A DNA stretch of 64,000 nucleotides from Sternotherus odoratus (GCA_032164245.1 JAVMKO010000006.1:11857001-11921000); one strand, 5' to 3'. Shown: positions 13,130 to 24,489, numbered from the stretch's first letter. Numbers and translations: made by a program. The notes: generated by a model not told the origin, from the letters alone.

Positions 13130-13476
13130 CATTAGACCCAGTTCCAGCAGCTCTTGGAAGCAGCGGCATGTTCCCCATCTGGCTTGTATGCGGAGGCGTG
13201 GCCAGGTGGCTCTGTGTGCTGCCCCATCCACAGGCGGGGGGCGGTGCTTGGAGTGGGGACAACATACTTAGCCCCCTGTCTGCCCCTACATGTAGTAGCC
13301 AGAGGGAGAACATGCTGCTACTTCCGGGAGCCGTGCAGAGAGCTCCCAACCCCGCTTCCCGGCTGGAGCACAGAGCGGAGCAAACCCTGACCCCGCTCAC
13401 AACAGGGCCATGAGGGCTCGATTAGAAGGTCTGAGGGGCCAGACATGGCCTGCAGGCCATAGTTTGCCCACCCCTG
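13130..13476 (-). mobile_element. hAT-like non-autonomous element, left end uncertain
   Basis: The right end reads GGCCATAGTTTGCCCACCCCTG, the complement of the common hAT terminus CAGGGGTGGGCAAAC. The interior is GC-rich and gives overlapping spurious frames on both strands. No matching left terminus was found, so the start is approximate. Confidence 0.65.
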
Positions 13477-13630
13477 TTCTACTACATAGCTTTCCTTCTT
13501 CCCAAGACAAAGGTTCCCTCTCTTCACACACATTTTTGACTTTCAGTTTTTGCAAATGATAATTTTATTTCCCTTTTGTCTCTGGTGTTGGTGTCCATGT
13601 CTATACATCTGCGACCTGATTCCCTTAAAG

Positions 13631-13785
13631 CAGTGGTTTTCAACCTATGCTCCGCAAATCCCTGGGGGTTCACAGATTAGGCCTAAGAGGTCTGCAAAAG
13701 GTTGTTGTTACCGTAGAACAGTGATTTTCAACCTGTGATCTGTGGACTCTGGGGGTCTGCAGACTGTCTGAGATGATATTGGTGC
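13631..13785 (+). mobile_element. Two adjacent hAT-type 5' ends
   Basis: CAGTGGTTTTCAACC at 13631 is followed 91 bp later by CAGTGATTTTCAACC at 13722. Both continue into related sequence (CTGGGGGTTCACAG and CTGGGGGTCTGCAG). They look like partial tandem copies of one hAT terminus. No 3' end is visible. Confidence 0.6.
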
Positions 13786-16620
13786 TGCTGATGAAGTCAG
13801 CACTATTTTGCACATGAGGCTGTATTATTCATCCATCAGAGGGAGCCTCAGAGCATAAGACATTCCTTTGTCTAGGTCAGACACAATTACCATTGTTTTG
13901 CTTTTTCTGCATTCTTAACACGGAAAGCTAAATGTAACATTTAGAATCCTCAACAAATCCCAGCTAATAAACCATCTAGAGACCAGGTTATACTTTTTCA
14001 TAGACAGTTCATCGAAGATGGCCGCCACCCTGGTTGATGCACTGGGGACATCCAGAGCTAAGCATGTGAGTTTCTATAGCTTCAGCTAAAAGTCTCTAGC
14101 TGGGGTTTGCAAGAACTCATGTAATCTGTGGATTGGTACAAAGGGGAACCTGCAACACACACTCGCAAGTGGGTTACACGTCCACTCTATCGTATTCCCC
14201 TCTAATCCCATAAATATGAGTGTATACGTGCATGTTGTCTGTATGCCAATGGGGAAGGTATGGATGGGATGTGAGCAGAGCTAAGCCAATGTTGAAACAC
14301 TCATGCATTCGTTGTAGCTCCAAGAATCCCCAGTGACTGAATAAGTCCATTATTGCTGTAATCTTAGAGGTCCTGTTTCAGGAACGTATTTTAGCACAGG
14401 CTTAAGTGCTTTCCTGAATTGGGGGGCCAGAAAGAGTATTTAGAGTATGCTGAAACATGCATGATAGAATAGGCAGGGGCTGTGCTCTGTTATGAGGGTA
14501 GTAAAAAGAATGGGAAATAAGCAGATTTTATTAGGAACTAAGAAAGCTGAAGTTAAAAGCTGTAAAATAACATAAACAGGGTAGCTTACAAATAGCATAG
14601 CCCCTTAAGCAAGCATTAGTATGCAGCCACCTAAATTCTCTTTGTATTGTAATCCCTTTTCTGCAACTGAATAAAGGGCATTCAGACATACCACCTATCA
14701 AGGGCCAAGAAGTCTAGTAATGTCTGTGGGCAGGTTATATAATATCTAACCGCTCCCAAACTTTGCATTGTGATTACAACAGATTTTTTAAAAACTAAGC
14801 TTGTATGCTTTCCTTTTTTTATTTGTGTGCTGTGTTATTTTACACCCTTTGGACCTGTGCTGTATAAGATGTTGATTTTCTGCACATGGATTAAATAGTA
14901 AATGCAGAGAAAACAGCCTATCACATTTGCATGTCATCTTTAGTTATCAGTCATTCTGCAATATCTCTTAGCTATCAGTTTGCTCTGAGGGCAAAAGACC
15001 TGCTTTCAGATCTCTGTTGCATATGGTATATCCTTATCTCTTCCCATTGACTTCATTGTGCATAGCTCCCCTGACTGTAATATGGCTACTCATATTAGTA
15101 AGAGCTACTAAATTACCAACTGATATTAATGCTGGAGGGGTCATCATCAGGAATTACTGATATCATTGATGCCTGTTGTATTTTTGTATTGTTAAAACAA
15201 ATTGACTCAAAACATGAAACCTGTGCCTATAGCTAGTCTATGTAAAAACATATTTCTATTACTGTTCTACTTGTTTTTCATCAATTTGTTTGTTACATCT
15301 TGCCTATTTAAACTGTAAGCTCTTTGGGACAGAGACTTTTCCTTACTCTGGTTGTATAGCACGTAGCACGATAGGGCAATCCTGATTAGGGAATTCAGAT
15401 GCTAGTATATAATAATAATTAATAATATAAGCAATATTATTCACACCATACGGTTATACAAGATTAGGCTCAAATTTAGACTGGTGATCTGTATTTCTTA
15501 TTTTTAATAATACCTCCTTAAAGTTTTTCACTAAACTGTACCATTAAGAGATGTCTGAAATAGTTATATGTAGCAAAAATTTTAAGGTATGGAAGCTTGA
15601 AGTTAAACCCCTAAATCCATACTTAGTAGAGATAGTGAACAGTTTTTGGTCAAATAGCCTCTTCTGTAAGTACAAACCCCCTCCCCCCTTTCCTTTTTTT
15701 TCCATTTGGCTACTGGGAAAGAGGTGGGAAATTGAAAAAGGAAGAGGGGAAAGGGCCAAAAAAATGAAAATTGAAACATTTTGTGTTTTCAATTTTTTTG
15801 TCAAAAAATAAAATGTTTTCATGGGAAACTTCAGTTTTTTATTTTTACTTATTATTTTTACAAATTTTCCAGAACAAACTATTGTCATCTTTCAATCAGT
15901 TCTAGTTTGTTGGAGCCTGAATAAGTGATTTTCAAAGGTGCTGAGCACGTAGGTGCCTAATTATGGCTTTAAGAGCCTGATTTTTGGCAATCAGCTTTGA
16001 AAATCTTATATCCCAACACCCCTAAAATTGTCCGATATTAATACAGAAATTGTTTTGTCAATTTAATACACATCTGTCATCTGAAATAAATTGGTGACAT
16101 TGAATCATTTCTGAAATTTCTGAAGAAAATATTCAACAGGAACTGCAGGAAGAGGGGTAGAATTGTTCCTACAGAATTTTCTTCTCTTACAAGTGTTCTA
16201 GAAGGTATCTTCATCACTAGCAGTAACTGTAATGCCTGCCATAGAGACCGATTGTGACTTGGACTCCAAGTGACTGGGAACCTCACTGTTATCTAGGCAT
16301 GTGGCAGTTCTCCAAAAAGGACTGTTTTTGGAGCTTAATGTACCCACTGTATGATTAACATCATAAAGCATTTGAAAGCATATTTGAAGTTTGTTTTGAT
16401 GAGGTATAATGTGGAGCTGTCAAGTGGTACTATAAGACTGTAGGTGAGGTGAAACAATGGTGCCCAAAATAAGAATGCATCATTTAATAGCATGGTTCCA
16501 GAAACACTGCAATATGACGATGCCTGCAGTTTTTACTGATTAAGTTAATTTCAACACCTTAACATGGTGTCTATTTGTCAAAGCTACCAGACAACGATGT
16601 ATTAGAGCATTTTTATTGAT
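13786..16620. other. Intronic sequence with minor repeat debris
   Basis: No exon seen. At about 15318-15420, TAAGCTCTTTGGGACAGAG and the TTGTATAGCACGTAGCACG block look like a MIR/LINE-type retroposon tail. The 15640-15905 segment resembles the 2.8-kb MITE-like element. Confidence 0.45.
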
Positions 16621-16735
16621 TTTGTATGGGCAGGTATTGTATTGTATGTATGGGCAAGTATTGTATTGTATGTATGGGCAAGTATTGTATTGTATGTATT
16701 GTATGTATGGGCAAGTATTGTATGGGCAAGTATTC
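16621..16735. repeat. Minisatellite of about 24-bp units
   Basis: Four to five imperfect units of TATGGGCAAGTATTGTATTG type, themselves made of TATTG/TATG subunits. Reading frames over it on both strands (repeating YIQYNTCP or MYGQVLYC) are artefacts of the repeat. Confidence 0.9.
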
Positions 16736-17209
16736 CCCCCAGAAATGTTTAAGCTGTTTAGCATATGGCAAAAAATGCAATATACTAACATGAAAAGTGT
16801 TTACCTCATATTCTTAATTGTTAAAAGATTTCATAAGCAAGTATAACAGTTTTCTATATTTTCAGTTGAAATTTGCTGACCAAATAAGTCTCACACTGCA
16901 CATTGTGCACCAGTAGCAGTAGATTGCATGCCCACAGTTTGTACTGTGTAGTGGGTAGACATAAATGTACGTGAATTCCTAATTTAATGCTTCCCCGTTT
17001 GTAAGCTTTTGTACATACCATGTAGCATCTTGTCTGCCTGGTAGAAGGTTTTAATTTGTAATTGCCTATGCATGCGCCAGTAGCCTTTGAAATAGTCTAG
17101 AAACTTGCCTTTTAATTTAGTGACACTTATGCACAGCTCAGTATTCGTGTTAGAGGTGACAATATACAGTTTTAGATTATGAGTATGCAAAAGCTATGAG
17201 AGAAAGAAG
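16736..17209. other. Intronic sequence, no gene seen
   Basis: AT-rich and unrecognised. Confidence 0.4.
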
Positions 17210-18033
17210 TGGCCTAATGAAGATAAAGTCCACAAAGAAATCCTTGCCTCTGCATTGCAAAGAATAAGTTACAGCCCTTGCCAACCCTGTCAACAACAAT
17301 ATGACAAACCCATTTGACCCAGAGGTGCTTATCAACATATCTACTGGACTGCATGTAACATCAGATGTAGACGGGTCTCTGCTGAGAAAAGCAGATGTTG
17401 TTTGTGAAGAACAAATGGAGAGATTTGTGAGAGGTGTGCTTGATTTTGATGGGATATATAGCTTCTTCAGCCTAGTCAAGACATCTGGCATCAAACCATT
17501 TGCTGACATGACCAAGACAACCAACTTTGTCTGGCAAGGAAGGGACAATCATAGCAGCTATCAGTCCAGAAATTTGTTTTCTATAGGACCCTGTAGAAAT
17601 GCAGGGCAAAATGCTGAGATGGTGTGTCTGTGGTAACTGTTCTTAGTCACCCAAGAGGACCTGTGCCTATGTCCTTCTTCCATGCTGATGGAACATTGGA
17701 AAAAACAGACAAAGCTGAATTATGGCATCAGCTGGAAGTTTAAACAGAATCCATGAGCTAACAGCAGGCAACAAAGAAACCACAATGTACATCAGAGGTG
17801 CCATGGATGTCTGGAGATAAATTCCACACATTCAGTTAATTGGCTGCTGAGTAATTGAGACAGGTCCTATAAGGATTTGATCAAGCTAAATTCTTCAATC
17901 AAAGTCTTTGACAGATATGAAAACAATAACTCTGTGAAAACTGTAGGACAGCACTGGACAGGATCTAAGGTTGGATGTAAGAAATACTAGCTGAGTGGTG
18001 GATGCCCTGTAGCTCCAAAGAAGACGTTTCTAA

Positions 18034-18294
18034 GGGCTGGTCTTCACGCGATCGATCTTTTGGCGATCGATTTCTCGCGTCTTGTGAAGACGTGAGAAAT
18101 CGATCGCCCGCGACTCCCCTGTCGACTCCGGAACTCCAGCTTGCCGGAGGCGCAAGCTGGAGTCGATGGGGGAGCACGCCGCCGACTGCCACCTGAGGAC
18201 GGCAGGTAAGTCAGCTGCAGATACTCGCTATGTGATTCATGTAGCTGAAGTTGCGTATCTGCCGTCGATCCCCCCTGGTAGTGAGGACCAGCCC
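18034..18294 (-). mobile_element. PIF/Harbinger-like MITE, copy 2, with TAA duplication
   Basis: The ends are GGGCTGGTCTTCAC and AGTGAGGACCAGCCC, with a perfect TAA target duplication (18031-18033 and 18295-18297). It has the same three internal hairpins as the 8.7-kb copy but in the opposite orientation. It sits inside the decayed gene, between the PKKTFL block and its continuation. Confidence 0.92.
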
Positions 18295-18632
18295 TAAATG
18301 TGGCATCCAACATGTAATCATCTGTAAAACTCCCCTGTGAATATATTGTTCAAAATGCACCTGAGTGTGTAGAAGCACACCCAACACGCACACCCTCTCT
18401 CCTGGAAGCTTTTCCAATGGCCAGTAGAAGTGCTGAAGAAGCCAAAGGCCTGGGCTACACTAGTGGGAGGGTTCAAACTAAGGTACACAACTTCAGCTAC
18501 GCTAAAGTTGAAGTATTTTCGTTCGACTTACCTGACCGTCCCCATGGCAGCGGGTCGACCGTGGTGGCTCCCCGGTCGACTCTGCTTACTCCTCTTGCAG
18601 AGCTGGAGTTCCGGAGTCGACAGGAGTGCTTT

Positions 18633-20158
18633 CATAAGAACATAAGAACGGCCATACTGGGTCAGACCAAAGGTCCATCTAGCCCAGCATCCTGTCTACC
18701 GACAGTGGCCAGTGCCAGGTGCCCCGGAGTGAGTGAACCTAACAGGTATGATCGAGCGATCTCTCTCCTGCCATCCATCACCCCCCTCTGACAGACAGAG
18801 GCTAGGGACACCATTCATTACCCATCCCGGCTAATAGCCATTTATGGACTTAGCCTCCATGAATTTATCCAGCTCTCTTTTAAACCCTGTTATAGTCCTA
18901 GCCTTCACAGCCTCCTCAGGTAAGGAGTTCCACAGGTTGACTGTGCGCTGTGTGAAGAAGAACTTCCTTTTATTTGTTTTAAACCTGCTGCACGCCAATT
19001 TCATTGAATGGCCCCTAGTTCTTCTATTTTGGGAACAAGTAAATAACTTTTCCTTATTCACTTCCTCCACTCCACTCATAATTTTATATACCTCTATCAT
19101 ATCCCCCCTTAGTCTCCTCTTTTCCAAGCTAAAAAGTCCTAGCCTCCTTAATCTCTCTTCATATGGGACCCGTTCCAAACCCCTAATCATTTTAGTTGCC
19201 CTTCTCTGAACCTTTTCTAGTGCCAGTATATCCTTTTTGAGATGAGGAGACCACATTTGTACGCAGTATTCAAGATGTGGGCGCACCATGGATTTGTATA
19301 AGGGCAATAAGATATTCTCCGACTTATTCTCTATCCCTTTTTTAATGATTCCTAACATCCTGTTTGCTTTTTTGACTGCCGCTGCACACTGCGTGGATGC
19401 CTTCAGAGAACTATCCACAATGACTCCCAGGTTTTTTTCCTGATTGGTTGTAGCTAAATTAGCCCCCATCATATTGTATGTATAGTTGGGGTTATTTTTT
19501 CCAATGTGCATTACTTTACATTTATCCACATTAAATTTAATTTGCCATTTTGTTGCCCAATCACTTAGTTTAGTGAGATCTTTTTGAAGTTCTTCACAGT
19601 CTGCTTTGGTCCTTACTACTTTGAGCAGTTTAGTATCATCTGCAAACTTTGCCACATCACTGTTTACCCCTTCCTCCAAATCATTTATAAATAAGTTGAA
19701 TAGGATCGGCCCCAGGACTGACCCTTGGGGAACACCACTAGTTACCCCTCTCCATTCTGAAAAAGTTCCATTTATCCCTACCCTTTGTTCCCTGTCTTTT
19801 AACCAGTTTTCAATCCATGAGAGGATCTTCCCTCTTATCCCATGGCAGCTTAATTTACGTAAGAGCCTTTGGTGAGGGACCTTGTCAAAGGCTTTCTGGA
19901 AATCTAAGTACACTATGTCCACCGGATCCCCCTTGTCCACATGTTTGCTGACCCCTTCAAAGAACTCTAATAGATTAGTAAGACACGATTTCCCTTTGCA
20001 GAAACCATGTTGACTTTTGCCCAACAATTTATGCTCTTCTAGGTGTCTGACAATTTTATTCTTTACTATTGTTTCAACTAATTTTCCCGGTACGGACGTT
20101 AGACTGACTGGTCTGTAATTGCCAGGATCACCTCTAGAGCCCTTTTTAAATATTGGCG
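18633..20158 (-). mobile_element. CR1 LINE, 5'-truncated, antisense
   Basis: The 3' end, read on the minus strand, finishes with repeats of TTCTTATG, the CR1 tail type. Upstream of it lie the 3' UTR and a long reverse-transcriptase frame. The element is 1.5 kb and 5'-truncated, as is usual for CR1. GCTTTC to the left and GCGTTC to the right may be an imperfect duplication. The open frame indicates a fairly young copy. It is inserted in a Harbinger-like MITE. Confidence 0.92.
18831..20158 (-). CDS. CR1 reverse transcriptase, C-terminal part of ORF2
   Basis: This frame encodes about 440 residues of a CR1-type reverse transcriptase with no internal stop. It starts at PIFKKGSRGDPGNYRPVSLT (fingers), runs through VYLDFQKAFDKV, which holds the first catalytic aspartate, then SGVPQGSVLGPILF, and then FADD, the catalytic pair. 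After the palm come the thumb and the CR1 C-terminal region with YKSMVRPHLEYCVQMWSPHL, ending just before 18831. The N-terminal endonuclease is absent because the element is 5'-truncated. The open frame runs on to 20267, but those 36 residues come from the neighbouring MITE and are not part of the protein. No start codon or promoter of its own is visible, so expression is unlikely. It marks relatively recent CR1 activity. Confidence 0.93.
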
Positions 20159-20574
20159 TTCGGGGATCCATTAATCCGTCTAGGCGAAACATGATAAATC
20201 GAGCCCCGATACATTGAACACTACCCGCCATACTCGAGAGGAAGCGGACATAAGGGTGATTCTGCATGCTGTATGTGCCAATATGGCTTTTGGATCTCTT
20301 GGTGCCAAAGGAACCGTAGTAATTAGGTCACCTGATATAGATGGTTTGGTCTTTGCTGTTCATTATTTTCCAAAAATGGAATGCGCAGATAATATGGACT
20401 GAAAAAGGCATCATTACCAGCATAACTGACAAGTGTCACTTCATACCTGTGCATGCAACTTGTGTTGCACTCACTCCTGATTTCTCCAACATACTTCCTG
20501 ATGTATGTGCATTAGTGGGATGTGACTCCATATCATCCTTATTTGGGGTTGGGGGGAAAATTGTATTTAAAGTT

Positions 20575-21272
20575 TGTCAGGGTTCTCTCCTCACTCTGAA
20601 CTCTAGAGTAAAGATGTGGGGACCCGCATGAAAGACCCCATAAGCTTATTTCCACTAGCTTAGGTTAAAAACTTCCCCAAGGCACAAATCTCTTGGCCTT
20701 GGACAGTAAGCTGACACTACCAGGTGATTTAAACAAACATTCAGGGAGGGCCACTTGGAGCCCTATCTCCCCAAAATATCCCCCCAAGTCCTTACACTCC
20801 CTTTCCTGGGAAAGCTTGAGAATAATATCCTAACCAATTGGTTACAAAGTGAGTACAGACCAAAACCCCTGGGTCTTTAGGACACTGAAAATCAATCAGG
20901 TTCTTAAAAGAAAAAAATTATTTAAAGAAAAGGTAAAATAATTATCTCTGTAAAATCAGGATGGAAGATAACTTTACAGGATAACAAAAGATTTAAAAAC
21001 ATAGAGGAACTTAATATTTTTTGTAATATTAGAGACTTGGTCAGGATTGTTTGGAGGAGATGGATTTCTGATTGATTCCCCTCAGTCCCGAGAGAAAAAC
21101 ACACACAAAATCAAAGCTCACAAACACACTCTCCCCTCCTCTTCCCAGATTTGAAAGTATCTTCTTTCCCCATTGGTTCTTTTGGTCAGGTCCCAGCCAA
21201 GTTATTTGAGCTTCTTAACCCCTTACAGGTAAGGAGGAATTCTAGACTACCCTAAGCTGTATGGTTATGACA
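20575..21272 (-). mobile_element. Solo LTR of an endogenous retrovirus-like element
   Basis: It starts TGTCAGGGTT and ends GGTTATGACA, a TG...CA unit of 698 bp with inverted TGTCA/TGACA ends. Sense orientation is inferred on the minus strand from an ATTTAAATAA-like signal. No gag, pol or env is adjacent. No clear target duplication remains. It interrupts the decayed gene between the GVGGKIVFK block and its continuation VVKTKGAYWF. Confidence 0.75.
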
Positions 21273-21815
21273 AATGTCGTCAAAACAAAGGGTGCTTACT
21301 GGTTCAGAGATCTTGCCAAACTGGGAGAGAGTGACAGACCAGCCACAATCTCTACAGCAAAGTAGTTGGTAGCAGTGCTGTATGACCAGACTGAGAAAGA
21401 AAAGGAGACCCACAGAGACCGCAGTTGCTTGTGCTTCAGTCTAGCCATCAAAAAGGACAAGTCACTAGCCAAACTCCCACTGTGTGAGGACAGTTTTGAA
21501 GAGCATGTCTAAAGAGCATCTTGGCAAACAAAGATTTGGATTTCTTCACACACAGATAAACTAGATATTGGATCACCATTGCAACAGGGGTGAAAAAATG
21601 TCTTTGTCAAGAGCCCAATGGCATCTGGGCTTCTACAAAACCTTATTTGTGTCTCTATTAGTAGGGGTCGCTACACAATCAACTGTAGTCAAAACAATCT
21701 CCCAGGCACAGAACTCTGTACATGCCAAGGCAATGAAGACTGTGGTTACCCACATTCACTCAACAGAGATCTTAATGCTGAACAAGATGTTGACTAGAAA
21801 TGTCACGGGCGCTAT

Positions 21816-22187
21816 TGCATTTCAGTGATACTTGTCCAAATTTATTATTAGATTTTGTTTTACCCTTTAGATTATCATTCATGCTCTGAGATCACAAAGA
21901 AATCCAATTTTGTGTTTTGAAATAATAGTCAATCAACGAAGAGAAATAATGCAAATATTTCAAAGTGGTCATTTTGATGTATTGATGATATTGTTTATCT
22001 CTGTTTCTATGGTAACATCGCCACATCATACCTCATCTTATATTAGACATCATAACCTTTCAAATGATGGATGAAGTTCATGTATGTAGAGCGGATACAT
22101 GAAGTTGACCACATTGGTGGGGTGTACCATTCACCTGATCCTTGCAGAGGGCAGGGCAGGTGGCTAGAGAATGGGTAAAACCTTGGT
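21816..22187. other. Intronic sequence after the decayed gene
   Basis: AT-rich. It could be the 3' flank of the element that carried the decayed gene, but no terminus is seen. Confidence 0.35.
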
Positions 22188-22195
22188 ACCTTCCC

Positions 22196-22667
22196 CAGGG
22201 CTGGCGACAGAAATTTGGGGGCCCCCTACTCTGATAGTTTGGGGGCCCCCCAGCCCAGCTGGCACTTCCCCTCCCCAGCTGACCGCGGCTGGGCCCCCCC
22301 CAGCCCAGCCGGCCCCCCCAGCCCAGCCGGTGCTCCCCCCCGCCCCCCCCCCCCAGCTGACAGTGGCGGGCGGCAGCGGGAGCGAGAGCCCGGGAGCGGC
22401 GCGAGCCGCCCTTGCTGCTTCCCCCACCCCGCGCCCTTCCACACACACCCCCCGGACTGCGCCGCTGCCGCCGGCCGGGCTCACTGCTCCTGCCGGGGCC
22501 AGGCGCGCTCATCCAGAGGAGAGCCGCGCCGCCTCCCCGCCCCTTCCCCGCTCTCCAGGCCCGGCGACAAGGGGGGATGACTACGGGTAGTGCTGTGTAC
22601 CGGGGGCCCCCTAAAGTCCGGGGCCCGGTACAGCTCTACCTGTAGTACCCCCCTGTCGCCGGCCCTG
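22196..22667. mobile_element. GC-rich non-autonomous hAT element
   Basis: The terminal repeats CAGGGCTGGCGACAG and CTGTCGCCGGCCCTG are flanked by perfect 8-bp duplications ACCTTCCC (22188-22195 and 22668-22675). The 472-bp interior is very GC- and CpG-rich, so it could register as a CpG island. Overlapping frames on both strands here are composition artefacts. Confidence 0.95.
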
Positions 22668-22675
22668 ACCTTCCC

Positions 22676-23720
22676 ATAACGCAAGGTGCAGCTGAATTGT
22701 TGCAGGGAGTGTCATGGCTTGCTGCTGGTACAGACCAGAATTCAAATTGCTAAACCACTGCCCCAGCTACAGAGCAAATGGAGAAGCGTGCCTCAGTGCT
22801 GTGTCACAATACCTGCTGGGATAGTGCGGTTTACACACCACCATCTCTTGCTTGGAGCTGTGCCTAAAGGCACAGTCTAGTCCATGCCAGTAGCAAAAAC
22901 TCTGGTTTGACACAATAGGAGCAGACCTCTGGAACTAATAACAGAGCTATTCAGAGTCTAATTTCAGATTTATGAAGTACATCCAAGGTATATCTCAAGA
23001 AATCACAGAAACACTTATTCCAAATTCTGAACAGGCCTCATTTGAATCAATTGTTTATATCCATATGAGAGGCATAAATTATAAATATCTAGAGTTGTTA
23101 CACATGTCTCTCTCTCAACAGCTTAGAAATAGCAAAGTAGTAGTCCTGAATCAGGAAAATGGCTTCCACCTGGGAAGTGTTTTCCTGCAGCTAAATCCCA
23201 CTTCCAGGCATACTGCCATCACAAAACTCATCCAAGAACTTTAACATTCAATATGAGCTGCTAAAGCAGTGGGAGAATGTGGTATTGTGAGGTGTCCAAG
23301 CTTACTGGATAAAGGCCATCTCAGTTAAAGAAACCTTGCCAAAATGGCCATGGCTGCTTTTTTTTTTTTTTTTTTTTTTTGCAGAGTAATTAAAATTTGG
23401 GCTGAGGCTGGGGGTTGGAGGAGAGGGGAGAAATGCAGTCTGACATATGACTTTGGAATGCAACAGTCTGGCATTTCCTCACATGCAAGTTAGTGGGGAA
23501 AAAGAAACTTTGAAATCAGAAATCATTAATCAAAGCTCTCTCTCGTAAATATGCCAGTATGTGTTCAGGAAAGCTGCAGAGCATTTCATTTGCAGACTCC
23601 AATGCACACAGGTTCTAGCACGTTGGAAAAGTGGCTGAGCTGATGTGTGGCACGTAGCAATACTGGCTCTTCTCTCTATATGAATCCGGTTTGGTCTCTT
23701 GAGATAGTTTCCTAAGCGAG
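22676..23720. other. Intronic sequence, no gene seen
   Basis: It includes a T-tract of about 23 bases at 23358-23380. A 90-codon frame at 22972-23244 has no recognised motif. Confidence 0.4.
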
Positions 23721-23867
23721 GAAATATAACAGAGGTTTGTCATGTGTCTTGATTTAATTCTGGCAAAAGGGTTTGAATTTGGTGTATTTTATATTTCAAA
23801 ACACCCTAAGTTGATGAAATTTGAAGAATGTGTAAATTTGTATCTCTGTTTTAGCACTTGAACACAC
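23721..23867 (+). repeat. Inverted pair, left arm
   Basis: About 90% identical by eye to the reverse complement of 27205-27351. Shared stretches include ATATAACAGAGGTTTGTCAT, TTCTGGCAAAAGGGTTTG and GAATTTGGTGTATTTTATAT. The arms are 3.3 kb apart and enclose the hAT transposase remnant. Confidence 0.92.
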
Positions 23868-23869
23868 CC

Positions 23870-23991
23870 CACAATCATAGACTCCTAGAAATGTCGGGCT
23901 GTAAGGGACATGGAGAGGTCATCTCTAGTCCATCCCTCATGCTGAAGCAGGACCAAATCAACCTAGACCATCCTTGACAGGGTGTCTAACC
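23870..23991 (-). mobile_element. CR1 3' end fragment, antisense
   Basis: It contains AATCATAGACTCCTAG, GGTCATCTCTAGTCCATCC and GAAGCAGGACCAAATCAACC, the familiar CR1 3' region read in antisense. It is short and diverged. Confidence 0.75.
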
Positions 23992-24489
23992 CAGAGGTTT
24001 TCAAACTGTGGGGCATACCCCCGGGGTGCAATGTGCAAGGCATTTTTTACTTTTTAAAAATTGTTATTATTAAGGCCCTACTTAATTTGTGATATTGTGG
24101 AAATTGCAGGTAGTGCAATATTAGGCTCCCATCACAATTTTTTCAGCTGCCCGGGGCTGACAGTGGGAGCCCTGATCACCAACCACCCAGCCAACAAATT
24201 GCAATGGAAGGGATAGTGTGGGATCCGCAATGTCACAATTTAAGTAGGGTCTGAAGTATGAGTAAACATTTTTCAACTTATTTAATCAGATGGACTTTTT
24301 TGGTTGATGCAATATACAGGAGTGCGTTACAATGTATTTAATTACAAGCTGACGATCTTCTATAGCCACAACTACCTTTCCCGCCTTCTGGTTTAGTATA
24401 TCATATCCTGTTGTTACAGCAAGCAGTTGTGCAGTGTTTATTCCACTGGTGAGTTTGATATTTTTCCATATCATTATGTGGTCAAAAAT
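23992..24489 (+). mobile_element. 5' end of a hAT (Charlie-type) element
   Basis: CAGAGGTTTTCAAACTGTGG at 23992 matches the common hAT terminus. It is followed by non-coding sequence and then the transposase remnant. No 3' terminus was identified. Confidence 0.65.

Larger units (their letters stand above)
18447..20230 (+). mobile_element. PIF/Harbinger-like MITE, copy 3, split by a CR1 insertion
   Basis: The left part (18447-18632) has GGCCTGGGCTACACTA, ACAACTTCAGCTACG and GGAGTTCCGGAGTCGACAGG. The right part (about 20159-20230) has CGGGGATCC, GATAAATCGAGCCCCGAT and CACTACCCGCC. The halves join to the pattern of the 33.8-kb copy, with the CR1 between them. The whole interrupts the decayed gene just before its EEAD block. 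Confidence 0.8.
17210..21815 (+). pseudogene. Decayed multi-domain gene of an uncharacterised animal family, broken by four insertions
   Basis: Translated pieces appear in a fixed order. The first is NPFDPEVLINISTGLHV with a following helical stretch ending IKPFADMTK (17301-17530). Next is VFDRYENNNSVKT and PVAPKKTFL (about 17908-18030). After two insertions comes TREEADIRVILHA with VVIRSPDIDGLVF (20231-20360), then HFIPVHATCVALTP and VGCDSISSLFGVGGK (about 20432-20562). After an LTR come KLPLCEDSFEEHV and RASWQTKIW (about 21462-21540), and a cysteine-rich end, LICVS to ELCTCQGNEDCG (about 21640-21755). I recall this block order, ISTG, FDRY/SIK, EEADTR, SPDTD, PVHEIA, GCDT and a CXC-like tail, from uncharacterised proteins common in fishes and invertebrates. 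The first acidic blocks suggest a PIN/FEN-like nuclease fold, but this is inference. Stops and frameshifts occur throughout, so it is not functional here. It could be a transposon-borne gene. Confidence 0.7.

Noticed and set aside
13077..13533. Frames of about 100 codons on both strands
   Set aside because: They sit in a GC-rich hAT-like element and match no family.
16540..16846. Repeating YIQYNTCP and MYGQVLYC frames
   Set aside because: Translation of a minisatellite on the two strands.
20160..20267. Possible N-terminal extension of the CR1 frame
   Set aside because: These residues come from antisense translation of the host MITE and the decayed gene, not from CR1.
22164..22684. Several overlapping proline/glycine/alanine-rich reading frames on both strands
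   Set aside because: They lie in a GC-rich hAT element with defined ends and target duplication. Stop-poor composition explains them.
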